A stretch of DNA of 64,000 nucleotides from positions 1,674,001 to 1,738,000 of the forward strand of contig OY759717.1 in assembly GCA_963662525.1 (NCBI GenBank), given 5' to 3'. Position 1 is the stretch's first letter, and the number at the start of each line of letters is the position of its first letter. This document shows, piece after piece, positions 24,844 to 33,707 of the stretch. A program made the position numbers and the translations under genes. This stretch comes from CAZSDU01 sp963662525. GTDB taxonomy: Bacteria; Bacteroidota; Bacteroidia; Bacteroidales; FEN-979. The notes beneath the pieces are model-generated. The model worked only from the letters and a program-made list of their open reading frames with translations. It was not told the DNA's origin and did not search any database.

Positions 24844-27039
24844 ATGAAAAAAATGTCTGAGAGTATTTGGATCACGCTGATAGCGATTATTCTGATGTTG
24901 CCACCGGCAATCCGGTCATATGCCGGCAATCCTCCTGACGAAGGGATGTGGTTGCCACTGCTTATCGAAAGGCTTAACTATGTTGATATGCAGAAAATGG
25001 GGCTGCACCTCACCGCCCAGGAGTTATATGATATCAATAATTCGAGTCTGAAAGATGCGATTGTAGGCTTATCAAGTAATGGTGCAACGGGAGGTTTTTT
25101 TTGCACCGCAGAGGTTGTTTCAAGCCAGGGGCTCATCTTTACCAATCACCATTGCGGTTACGGGGCCGTTCAGAACCACAGTACGCCCGAACACGATTAT
25201 CTGACCAATGGTTTCTGGGCAAAATCAAAAAGCGATGAATTATCCAATGAAAACATGTGTGCATCTTTCCTGGTCAGGATTGAAAATGTAACGGATTCTA
25301 TTATTCCCTTTCTTGCTGATACTTTAAAAGAATCCGACCGCGGAACCAAGGTGAAAGAAATTTCCACCCGCATCAGGAAAAGAGCCGAGGAAGGAGGAAA
25401 ATATGAAGCTTCTGTGAAATCCTTTTTCGGTGGAAATGAATATTACCTGTTTGTTTTTATAACCTATAAAGATGTTCGTCTGGCAGGCGCACCACCTTCC
25501 TCCATTGGAAAATTCGGCGGAGATACCGATAATTGGATGTGGCCGCGCCATACCGGTGATTTTACAATTTTCCGTATTTATACCGATCCTGATGGCAAGC
25601 CAGCTGAATATACAGAAAAAAATATTCCTCTTCAACCAAAATATCATTTGCCAATAAGCCTGAAAGGGATTAAGAAAAATGATTTTGCTATGATCTGGGG
25701 ATATCCCGGAAACACCAGCCGATACATAACTTCTTTTGGCATGGATTATAATATGAACGTTTTATATCCTACCATTATCAAACTCTTCGGAAAACAATTA
25801 GAGATTATGAAAGAGCGCATGGATGTGGATAAAGCTGTTAAGATTGCATATGCCGATGATTATGCGGGCCTGGCCAATACTTGGAAGAACTTTATCGGGC
25901 AATCAAAAATGCTGAAAAAAAATAAAGTCGAAATCAAAAAGAAAGCCATTGAGGATTCCTTCATTGCATGGTATACCCTAAATCCGGAAAAGCAGAACAG
26001 ATACGGCAAGGTTCTCGATAACCTCAAAGAAGGTTATGCCTCCATGACAAATCTGGCGGCTCCGTTTTTTTATTCAAATCTGGCAGGAATGGGATTGAAT
26101 ATCGTGCGATTGGCCGGACAATTTGGTGATATACAGAACGCCCTTGAAAAAAAGAACAAAGCCGCATTAAAGGAGGCCCAGAATGCTTTAAAATCTGCCA
26201 TAACTGAACACTTTAAAGAATCAGACCTGGCTATTGAAAAGAAAACTCTCGCGGAATTATTGCGTCTTTATTCGCAGGACGTGCCAAAAGCTGACCTTCC
26301 TTCAATTTTTTCAACCATAGAAAAGGAATATAATAATGATTTTAATGCCTTTGCCGAAGATGTTTATTCGACCTCAATATTTGCAACAGCGGCCAGTGCA
26401 ACAAAATTTGTTGAAAAACCAAACCTGAAAGTTTTTAAAAAAGACCTGGGATGGAAACTCTACAAATCAATGGCAGATGCTTCGGGCAAGAATCAGGTTG
26501 CTTTCGGGGCTGCCAGAGCCAATATCAGTGTTTCTAATCGCCTTTTTATTGCAGGATTGCGTGAAATGAACCCTGATCTTGTCAAATATCCTGATGCGAA
26601 CTCTACCATGCGTATGACCTATGGACAAGTTCTCGATTATTTTCCCGCTGATGCTGTACATTATGATTATGTAACAACATTAAGCGGTGTAATGCAAAAA
26701 GAAGATCCTGATAATGATGAATTTATTGTTGAAAAGAAATTGAAAGATCTTTTTGAGACGAAAGACTATGGCCAATATGGAGAAAACGGGGAAATGGTCG
26801 TTTGCTTTCTTACCACCAACGATATCACCGGTGGAAACTCCGGGAGCCCGGTAATCAATGGTGACGGCCAACTGATTGGTCTTGCCTTCGATGGGAACTG
26901 GGAAGCCATGAGTGGTGATATCATGTTCGAGCCTGGGCTGCAACGCACCATTAACGTCGATATTCGTTATGTGCTATTTATCGTTGATAAGTTTGCAGGA
27001 GCTGCCAACCTGATCGATGAACTGACCCTCATTAAATGA
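24844..27039 (+). CDS. S46-family dipeptidyl-peptidase, DPP7-type
   Basis: A 731-residue serine peptidase with a signal peptide. The catalytic His is in IFTNHHCGYG (about 102-103), the Asp in FGGDTDNWMWPRHTGDF and the Ser in TGGNSGSPV (Ser666). In this family the residue 18 positions after the catalytic Ser sets specificity: Arg in DPP11 (Asp/Glu) and Gly in DPP7 (hydrophobic). Here it is Gly684 in LAFDGNW, so DPP7-like cleavage is expected. It is probably periplasmic and used in peptide nutrition. It is flanked on both sides by LytS/LytTR pairs. Confidence 0.93.
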   Translation: MKKMSESIWITLIAIILMLPPAIRSYAGNPPDEGMWLPLLIERLNYVDMQKMGLHLTAQELYDINNSSLKDAIVGLSSNGATGGFFCTAEVVSSQGLIFTNHHCGYGAVQNHSTPEHDYLTNGFWAKSKSDELSNENMCASFLVRIENVTDSIIPFLADTLKESDRGTKVKEISTRIRKRAEEGGKYEASVKSFFGGNEYYLFVFITYKDVRLAGAPPSSIGKFGGDTDNWMWPRHTGDFTIFRIYTDPDGKPAEYTEKNIPLQPKYHLPISLKGIKKNDFAMIWGYPGNTSRYITSFGMDYNMNVLYPTIIKLFGKQLEIMKERMDVDKAVKIAYADDYAGLANTWKNFIGQSKMLKKNKVEIKKKAIEDSFIAWYTLNPEKQNRYGKVLDNLKEGYASMTNLAAPFFYSNLAGMGLNIVRLAGQFGDIQNALEKKNKAALKEAQNALKSAITEHFKESDLAIEKKTLAELLRLYSQDVPKADLPSIFSTIEKEYNNDFNAFAEDVYSTSIFATAASATKFVEKPNLKVFKKDLGWKLYKSMADASGKNQVAFGAARANISVSNRLFIAGLREMNPDLVKYPDANSTMRMTYGQVLDYFPADAVHYDYVTTLSGVMQKEDPDNDEFIVEKKLKDLFETKDYGQYGENGEMVVCFLTTNDITGGNSGSPVINGDGQLIGLAFDGNWEAMSGDIMFEPGLQRTINVDIRYVLFIVDKFAGAANLIDELTLIK

Positions 27040-27062
27040 CAATCAGAACATGTTTCTGAAAG

Positions 27063-27090
27063 AGCGGACCATTCAGTCCGCTTTTTTTTT
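27063..27090 (+). terminator. Rho-independent terminator after the S46 peptidase gene
   Basis: Perfect 7-bp stem AGCGGAC (27063-27069) and GTCCGCT (27076-27082) with a 6-base loop, followed by a run of T to 27090. It lies 24 bases after the stop codon. Confidence 0.9.
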
Positions 27091-27227
27091 ATTTCCTTCG
27101 AAATAATTTTATCGACATTTATCAGGGGGTTGGCGAAAGAATATTATCAGGTACAGATTAAAAAAGAAATCATTAGGAGTATTGGGACACCATTTTGTAA
27201 TTTCGGCAAGGATTTTAAACATCATCG

Positions 27228-28250
27228 ATGAAAAAGAAGTATAAAATTCTGATCCATCTTGCTTTTTGGCTTTATATGTTCAACCAGACATGGCTGGCGA
27301 TACTTCTCCGGGCGGATAAGGGTTATGGCCCATTTGAAGAAATAACCATATATCCGATCACAAGTTTCATCACTTTTTACGCGCTTTATTATTGCTTTGG
27401 TTTTTTTTTCAAAAAGGAGCAATGGATGGTTCCGGCAATTATTTCTGTTTCGGTATTTTGTCTGCTAATTCCTTTAAGAATTGGTCTCGAATACATTTTT
27501 TGGAAGTTCCCAGGAGCAAGCCACATCAAGCCAAATGAACCGCTGATAATTAACAGTTTGTGGTGGTTCAATTCATTGCGCATGGTGATTATTTTTGCCA
27601 TATACGCATTATTGATCAGGCTTGCCATCGGATGGTTTGAATCGCAAAAAATGAAAGCAGAACTGATGCTGCAAAATCAATCTAGTGAATTGGCTTTGCT
27701 GCGGTCACAGGTAAATCCACATTTTTTATTTAACACTTTAAACAATATTTATTCGCTCGTCTATAAAAAATCTGACGACGCTCCTGCCGCAATAATGAAA
27801 ATGTCTTCCATCATGAGGTATGTCCTTTATGATGCCAATACCGACAAAGTATTACTCGAAAAAGAAGTGGAATACCTGCAAAGTTTCATTGAGCTTCAGA
27901 AACTACGTATTCTAAAAAAAGACTTTATTTTAGTTGATGTTCATGGGAATATGGAAGGCCTGACAATTGCACCCATGCTACTCATTCCTTTCGTGGAAAA
28001 TGCATTTAAACACGGAAGTAAAAACGTTCCGTCTCCTGGCATTAAAATACGTTTGTTCGTTGAGAAAGGACAAGTTACCTTTGAGGTATCCAATTACTTT
28101 CGCAAGGGAATTAGTGTCAAGGATAATACTAGCGGAATAGGATTAAGCAACATCCGGCGAAGATTGGATTTACTCTATTCCGGGAGGTACAGCCTGGATA
28201 TAAAGCAGGATCAGGATATATTTTATATAAAGTTAATCTTATACCAATAA
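27228..28250 (+). CDS. LytS-like sensor histidine kinase (second copy)
   Basis: A 340-residue kinase with four N-terminal membrane helices, then the box QVNPHFLFNTLNNIYSLVY, and a HATPase with FVENAFKHGSK and TSGIGLSNIRRRLDLLY. It is paralogous to the kinase at 23548 but on the opposite strand. A LytTR regulator follows after one base. The signal is unknown. Confidence 0.92.
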   Translation: MKKKYKILIHLAFWLYMFNQTWLAILLRADKGYGPFEEITIYPITSFITFYALYYCFGFFFKKEQWMVPAIISVSVFCLLIPLRIGLEYIFWKFPGASHIKPNEPLIINSLWWFNSLRMVIIFAIYALLIRLAIGWFESQKMKAELMLQNQSSELALLRSQVNPHFLFNTLNNIYSLVYKKSDDAPAAIMKMSSIMRYVLYDANTDKVLLEKEVEYLQSFIELQKLRILKKDFILVDVHGNMEGLTIAPMLLIPFVENAFKHGSKNVPSPGIKIRLFVEKGQVTFEVSNYFRKGISVKDNTSGIGLSNIRRRLDLLYSGRYSLDIKQDQDIFYIKLILYQ

Positions 28251-28251
28251 T

Positions 28252-28986
28252 ATGAAAATCAATTGTATTGCCATAGATGACGAGCCTCTGGCGCTTGAAA
28301 TCATGAAAGATTATGCAGCCAAGGTACCCTTCCTGAATCTCCTTCGGACTTTTGACAATGCCCTGGAGTCCATTGATTATATCAGAAATAATCCGATTGA
28401 TTTAATTTTTCTCGATATTCAAATGGAAGAATTGTCAGGCATTCAACTATTAAATGCAATAAAGACCCGTCCATTTGTGATTTTCACAACAGCCTATGAT
28501 GAATATGCTGTACAGGGCTTTGAACTGGATGTTGTAGACTATCTGCTTAAACCCATTTCTTTCGAGCGATTTATCAAAGGAGTAGATAAGATATTTGAGC
28601 GCATGTCGAAAGAGGAAAAAAAACAGCCCAGAACAGATGTTCAACCAGGAATAATATCGAAAAAAGAAGATTTTTTCTTTGTTAAAACCGAAACCAGGAT
28701 GGAAAAGGTTTTCTTTTCAGATGTCTTATATATTGAAGGAATGGGCGACTACTGGAGAATTGTTACCCAGGCAAAGAGGATCATGAGCCTGATGAATGCC
28801 AAACGGATAGAAGAGATTCTTCCGGAAACCCAGTTTTTCCGTGTCCATAAGTCCTTTTTTATTGCCCTTGATAAAATTGATTCTATTGAACGAAACAGAA
28901 TAAAAATCGCTGATAAATACATTCCGATTAGCGAAACATACCACAAAGGCTTTTTCGAAATGGTCGAAAAAAGAAAGCTGGCTTGA
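28252..28986 (+). CDS. LytTR-family response regulator (second copy)
   Basis: A 244-residue protein with a receiver domain (LIFLDIQMEELSG, DYLLKPISFERF) and a LytTR domain (YIEGMGDYWRIVTQ, FFRVHKSFFIAL). It forms a two-gene operon with the kinase immediately upstream and converges on the RNase R gene. Confidence 0.93.
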   Translation: MKINCIAIDDEPLALEIMKDYAAKVPFLNLLRTFDNALESIDYIRNNPIDLIFLDIQMEELSGIQLLNAIKTRPFVIFTTAYDEYAVQGFELDVVDYLLKPISFERFIKGVDKIFERMSKEEKKQPRTDVQPGIISKKEDFFFVKTETRMEKVFFSDVLYIEGMGDYWRIVTQAKRIMSLMNAKRIEEILPETQFFRVHKSFFIALDKIDSIERNRIKIADKYIPISETYHKGFFEMVEKRKLA

Positions 28987-28998
28987 TTCTGTACTTGT

Positions 28999-31161
28999 TT
29001 ATCTGACAAGGTCATAATCCATCTGCTTCCGCCCAAGATCTATTTTCTTGACACGGATTTTAATTTTATCCCCTAATTTAAACTGATATCCAAGCCTCTG
29101 ACCTATTACCTGAAAATTCTCCTCATCAAGATAGTAGAAATCATCCCCCATATCCCTAAGCCTGATCATCCCCTCACACTTTGTTCCGATGATCTCGACA
29201 AAAATTCCCCATTTGCTTACCCCCGATATGACACCATCAAACACCTGACCGATTTTATCCAGCATATATTCGGCCTGTTTATATTTCACCGACATACGCT
29301 CTGCTTCCGTTGCCCTTCTTTCCATCTCAGAAGAATGATCGCAGCGGGGTTCATATAACTCTTTTGAAACAGAGGGTGCATCATGCAGATAATCCCAGAA
29401 CAGCCTATGTACCATAAGATCCGGATAGCGGCGAATTGGAGAGGTGAAATGCGTATAAAAAGGAAACGAAAGCCCATAATGTCCGATGTTTGAAGTAGAA
29501 TAATAAGCCTTGGCCATTGTTCGTATGGCGATGGTCTCAATCATGTTTTCAGTACCGGTTCCTTTTATTTCCTGGAAGAGATTATTAAATGATTGAGCAA
29601 GCGATTTTTTTGAGGTGAGCTTAAGTTGATAACCCAGTCGTTCAATGAACTGGGTAAATGTATCAAGTTTTTCTGGTGTCGGTTCGTCATGGACTCGGTA
29701 AACAAATGTTTTAACCGGTTTATCTCCTGCTTTTTTCCCGATTTTTTCTGCTACTTTCCGGTTGGCCAACAGCATAAAATCTTCAATCAGTTTATTGGCA
29801 TCTTTCATTTCCCTGATATGAATACTCAGGGGCTTCCCGTCTTCATCAAGCTTAAACCTTACTTCCTGTGTTTCGAAGTTGATCGCCCCCCTGCCAAAAC
29901 GCTCTTCCCTTAACCTGGTAGCCAACCTATTAAAGATAGCTATTTCTTTTGAATATTCGCCTTCCCCTGATTCGATGACAGATTGAACCTCATCATAGGA
30001 AAAACGGCGGTTAGAATGAATGATGGTTTTTCCATACCATTCATTATAAATTTTTCCCTGTTCATCCATTTCAAAAACTGCAGAAAAACAAAGCCGGTCT
30101 TTATTTGGCTGCAAGGAACAAACTTCATTGGAGAGACGCTCTGGCAACATGGGAATAGTACGGCCAACCATATAAATAGAAGTAGCTCGTTCATAAGCCT
30201 CCTGGTCAATGATGGATCCTGGTTTTACATAATAAGAAACATCAGCAATGTGAATACCGACTTCCCAGCGGCCCTGCCTTGCCGGTTGTAGCGATATAGC
30301 ATCATCAAAATCTTTGGCATCTTCGGGATCAATGGTAATAGTAAGGACATTCCTGAAATCTCTCCTGACCATAGCCTCAGAATCAAGAATTTCCACAGGT
30401 ATCCTTGATGCTTCTTTTTCAGCCTGAGGTGAAAATGAAAGAGGAAATTCATGCTCGGCCAGGATTGATTGCATTTCAACCTTATTGTCACCCGGCTTCC
30501 CCAGTACACGCAATACCTCCCCAAAGGGGTTTTCAGCATGAGCCGGCCATTCTGTAATCGCTGCCACTACTTTTTCCCCTTGTCTGGCTCCATTAAGCTG
30601 TGAGATGGGAATAAAAATATCAACCGGCATGGAATTACTGTCAGGGATCATGAAGGCAAATTTTTTCGATAATTCAATGGTGCCAACAAACTGCTTTTTC
30701 TTTCTTTTTATGATCTCCACTATTTCCCCTTCCCTTTTATACCCCTTGCGGAGCGGAAACAGATTAACCATTACTGTATCTCCGTTCAAGGCATGGAAAG
30801 TATTATCGGAAGAAATAAAAATATCTCCGGATTTATCTTCCGGGATGATATAAGCCTTACCAGTTTGTTTCATGTCTACGATCCCAGTAATTTGTGATCG
30901 TCCTCCTTTCACAGAATTATCGTTAGCCTCATTGATCTGAAATTTCCCCCGCCTAGTCTGAATCAGATTTTTGCCCATAAAGAGTTCTTCCACGATCAAC
31001 CGGACCAGGTCTTTGCTCCCACGGTCAATAACACCGAGCCGCTGTGCAACTTGTTTATAATTAAAACTGCTCCCAGGGTTTTTCTGGAAAACATTCAAAA
31101 TAGATTTAACAAAGGCATTCGCTTCCCTTCCCTTGCTTGTAATTATTTTTTTTTTGCCCAT
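28999..31161 (-). CDS. rnr: Ribonuclease R
   Basis: A 720-residue 3'-5' exoribonuclease with N-terminal winged-helix and cold-shock-type domains. The RNB catalytic domain has TITIDPEDAKDFDDAISL (metal-binding aspartates), SIYMVGRTIPMLPERLS and YGLSFPFYTHFTSPIRRYPDL. A C-terminal S1 domain runs from about residue 635 (FDGVISGVSKWGIFVEI). It degrades structured RNA. It lies 3 bases downstream of the ABC ATPase gene and may be cotranscribed with it. Confidence 0.95.
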   Translation of the reverse strand: MGKKKIITSKGREANAFVKSILNVFQKNPGSSFNYKQVAQRLGVIDRGSKDLVRLIVEELFMGKNLIQTRRGKFQINEANDNSVKGGRSQITGIVDMKQTGKAYIIPEDKSGDIFISSDNTFHALNGDTVMVNLFPLRKGYKREGEIVEIIKRKKKQFVGTIELSKKFAFMIPDSNSMPVDIFIPISQLNGARQGEKVVAAITEWPAHAENPFGEVLRVLGKPGDNKVEMQSILAEHEFPLSFSPQAEKEASRIPVEILDSEAMVRRDFRNVLTITIDPEDAKDFDDAISLQPARQGRWEVGIHIADVSYYVKPGSIIDQEAYERATSIYMVGRTIPMLPERLSNEVCSLQPNKDRLCFSAVFEMDEQGKIYNEWYGKTIIHSNRRFSYDEVQSVIESGEGEYSKEIAIFNRLATRLREERFGRGAINFETQEVRFKLDEDGKPLSIHIREMKDANKLIEDFMLLANRKVAEKIGKKAGDKPVKTFVYRVHDEPTPEKLDTFTQFIERLGYQLKLTSKKSLAQSFNNLFQEIKGTGTENMIETIAIRTMAKAYYSTSNIGHYGLSFPFYTHFTSPIRRYPDLMVHRLFWDYLHDAPSVSKELYEPRCDHSSEMERRATEAERMSVKYKQAEYMLDKIGQVFDGVISGVSKWGIFVEIIGTKCEGMIRLRDMGDDFYYLDEENFQVIGQRLGYQFKLGDKIKIRVKKIDLGRKQMDYDLVR

Positions 31162-31164
31162 AAC

Positions 31165-32889
31165 TTATTCTTTTTTATCTGTGTTGGGAATTGCTGCTAA
31201 TAAATTTTTAGTATAATCTGATTGGGGATTGGAAAAAATCGCATCTGCTTCTCCCATTTCTTCAATTTTCCCGTTTCTCATTACAATGATCCTGTCAGAC
31301 ATAAAACGGACCACGGAAAGATCATGAGAAATGAAAATATAAGTCAACCCCAGTTTTCTTTTTAATTCATTCAGTAGATTTAAAACCTGCGCCTGAATGG
31401 ACACATCAAGAGCAGAAACAGATTCATCACAAATGATTAATCTGGGTTCTATCGCCAAAACCCTTGCAATGCAAATTCGTTGTCGCTGTCCTCCGGAAAA
31501 CTCATGCGGGTAACGGAAATAATGCTCTTCTTCCAATCCGACAAGGGTTAATAATTCCATTACCTTTTCTTTTCTTTTGGCATCTGACCCATGAAGCCCA
31601 TGAACCAACATCGGTTCAAGAATAGCTGAACCAATAGCAATTCTGGGGTTCAGCGAAGAATATGGATCCTGGAAGATGATTTGTAGGTCCTTTCGTAATC
31701 GCTTAAACTTAGCCCGATTGATTCTGGTAATATCAGTATGATTATAAATGATACTGCCGGCAGTGGGCGGTATCAACTCAAGCATGGTTCTTGCCAATGT
31801 TGTTTTTCCGCTTCCCGACTCCCCAACAATTCCCAGTGTCTCCCCGGGAAAAACACTGAAATTAATTTGCTCAAGCACGGGAACCCTGACTTCTCTGCCA
31901 AACAGAAAAGAAGTATTTTGTGTAAAAAATTTACATAATCCCATAACCTCGATGATGGCTGGGTTTGCATATATCCCCCGGTGTACTTGCGATCTTTCCT
32001 GCGGAGAAATAACCTCCACATTACTATTGCCGGAAGAAGAAATATAATCTTCAATCGTTGAAAGCCTGTGCAAACGGACATTCAAAGGAGGCCGGCAGGC
32101 AAGCAATCCCCGGGTATAAGAATGAATTGGCCGTGTAAAAATTTCTTTTGTCTTTCCTTCCTCAACGACTTTTCCTTTGTACATAACCATCACGCGATGA
32201 GCGAAATCGGAAATTAAACCCAGGTCGTGAGTAATAAAAAGAATACTCATCTTCCGTCTTTCCTGAAGCGTCGAAAGCAACTCCAGAATGGTTTTCTGAA
32301 CTGTAACATCTAATGCGGTTGTAGGCTCATCCGCAATCAATATGCGGGGATTACAGGAAATAGCCATAGCGATCATGATACGCTGTTTCTGGCCACCTGA
32401 AAGCTGATGAGGATAACTGGAAAAAACTTGCAGTGGCCTTGGAAGGCGAACTTCTTCGAACAATTCAAGGGTTTTCTCTTTAGCTTCCCTACGGGAAAGC
32501 TTCAAATGTTCTGTTATTCCTTCTGAAACCTGATCACCACAGGGAAACACAGGGTTCAGCGAAGTCATTGGCTCCTGAAAAATCATTGAAATCTGACTTC
32601 CCCTGATAGCCCGAATCCGTTCTTCAGCTAAGCCGATCAACTCTGTTTTTATTCCTGAATGATCATGATAAATAGCTGTCCCCCCCCTGATGAATCCCGG
32701 AGGACTGGGAATTAACTGAAGAAGTGAGAGGGCTGTTACCGATTTACCCGACCCAGATTCTCCAACTATGGCAAGGGTCTCAGCTTCATTTAGCTGAAAC
32801 GAAACTCCTTCCACTACAGTGTTCCGGCCCCCATCAGTTAGAAATTCAACCGATAAACCATGAACTTGAAGCAATGGGGGTGACGACAT
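31165..32889 (-). CDS. Fused dual-ATPase subunit of a peptide/nickel-type ABC transporter
   Basis: A 574-residue protein containing two ABC ATPase domains, the DppD+DppF fusion seen in YejF-type proteins. Domain 1 has Walker A GESGSGKSVTALS, signature LSGGQKQR and Walker B ILIADEPTTALD. Domain 2 has GESGSGKTTLAR, FSGGQRQR and LIICDESVSALD. Both domains also carry the C-terminal extension of oligopeptide importers. No permease or binding-protein genes lie in the window, so the partner subunits must be elsewhere. Confidence 0.92.
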   Translation of the reverse strand: MSSPPLLQVHGLSVEFLTDGGRNTVVEGVSFQLNEAETLAIVGESGSGKSVTALSLLQLIPSPPGFIRGGTAIYHDHSGIKTELIGLAEERIRAIRGSQISMIFQEPMTSLNPVFPCGDQVSEGITEHLKLSRREAKEKTLELFEEVRLPRPLQVFSSYPHQLSGGQKQRIMIAMAISCNPRILIADEPTTALDVTVQKTILELLSTLQERRKMSILFITHDLGLISDFAHRVMVMYKGKVVEEGKTKEIFTRPIHSYTRGLLACRPPLNVRLHRLSTIEDYISSSGNSNVEVISPQERSQVHRGIYANPAIIEVMGLCKFFTQNTSFLFGREVRVPVLEQINFSVFPGETLGIVGESGSGKTTLARTMLELIPPTAGSIIYNHTDITRINRAKFKRLRKDLQIIFQDPYSSLNPRIAIGSAILEPMLVHGLHGSDAKRKEKVMELLTLVGLEEEHYFRYPHEFSGGQRQRICIARVLAIEPRLIICDESVSALDVSIQAQVLNLLNELKRKLGLTYIFISHDLSVVRFMSDRIIVMRNGKIEEMGEADAIFSNPQSDYTKNLLAAIPNTDKKE

Positions 32890-33017
32890 AAAAAAATGGA
32901 AATAATACCCAAACCTACAGTATTTTTTGAGATCTTTTACTGCCGGATATGAAAATTAACCATCTGTTTATGTATTACCTTTTGTACCTAAGGGGGATTA
33001 AGCATAAAATCAAATGT

Positions 33018-33707
33018 ATGCTATGGATTAATGATTTTATTTCATTGGTTTACCCGAAAATTTGTGCTGCCTGTGGCAATAGCCTCTGGGTCCATGAAAA
33101 AGTGATCTGCACCTTCTGTGAATTTCATCTGCCTAAAACCAATTATCACCAAATTCCCGACAATCCAATTTCCAAATTATTCCTGGGCAGGGTAAATATT
33201 TACAGCGCTTCAGCCTATTTGTTTTTTCATAAGGGAAGTAACGTTCAGCAATTGGTTCATCAGCTAAAATATAAGGGACGCAAAGATGTCGGAGTTTATC
33301 TTGGAAATTCATATGGCAAAGCCTTATTACAATCGTCCTTGTTTATTGAAAGTGATCTGATTATCCCCGTCCCTCTTCATCCTAAAAAATTAATGAAACG
33401 AGGCTATAATCAAAGCGACCAGTTCGGAATTGGCCTCTCAGAATCCATGAAAATTCCTATGAATAATCAAGTTTTAATCCGGTGCCGCGCCAATGAAACA
33501 CAAACAAAAAAAGCAAGGTTTAAAAGATGGGAAAATGTTGATAATCTTTTTATGGTTAAAGATCCCGGCACCCTGAAGGGAAAAAGGATTTTACTGGTTG
33601 ATGATGTCATCACTACCGGAGCAACACTAGAGTCTTGTATTAACGCCCTCTCTGTGATACCCGAAATTCGAATCAGCATTGCAGCCATTGCCGCTGCATT
33701 GCGTTAA
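33018..33707 (+). CDS. ComF-family phosphoribosyltransferase-like protein
   Basis: ComF/GntX family with an N-terminal zinc-ribbon-like part (CAACG and CTFCEFHL) and a phosphoribosyltransferase domain (IIPVPLHPKKLMKRGYNQS, then LLVDDVITTGATLESC, the PRPP loop). The family is associated with DNA uptake, although its biochemical role is unclear. The start at 33018 (MLWINDFISLVYPKICAACG) fits the family; an ATG at 32949 would add 23 residues. It converges with the LTD gene, overlapping by 4 bases. Confidence 0.85.
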   Translation: MLWINDFISLVYPKICAACGNSLWVHEKVICTFCEFHLPKTNYHQIPDNPISKLFLGRVNIYSASAYLFFHKGSNVQQLVHQLKYKGRKDVGVYLGNSYGKALLQSSLFIESDLIIPVPLHPKKLMKRGYNQSDQFGIGLSESMKIPMNNQVLIRCRANETQTKKARFKRWENVDNLFMVKDPGTLKGKRILLVDDVITTGATLESCINALSVIPEIRISIAAIAAALR

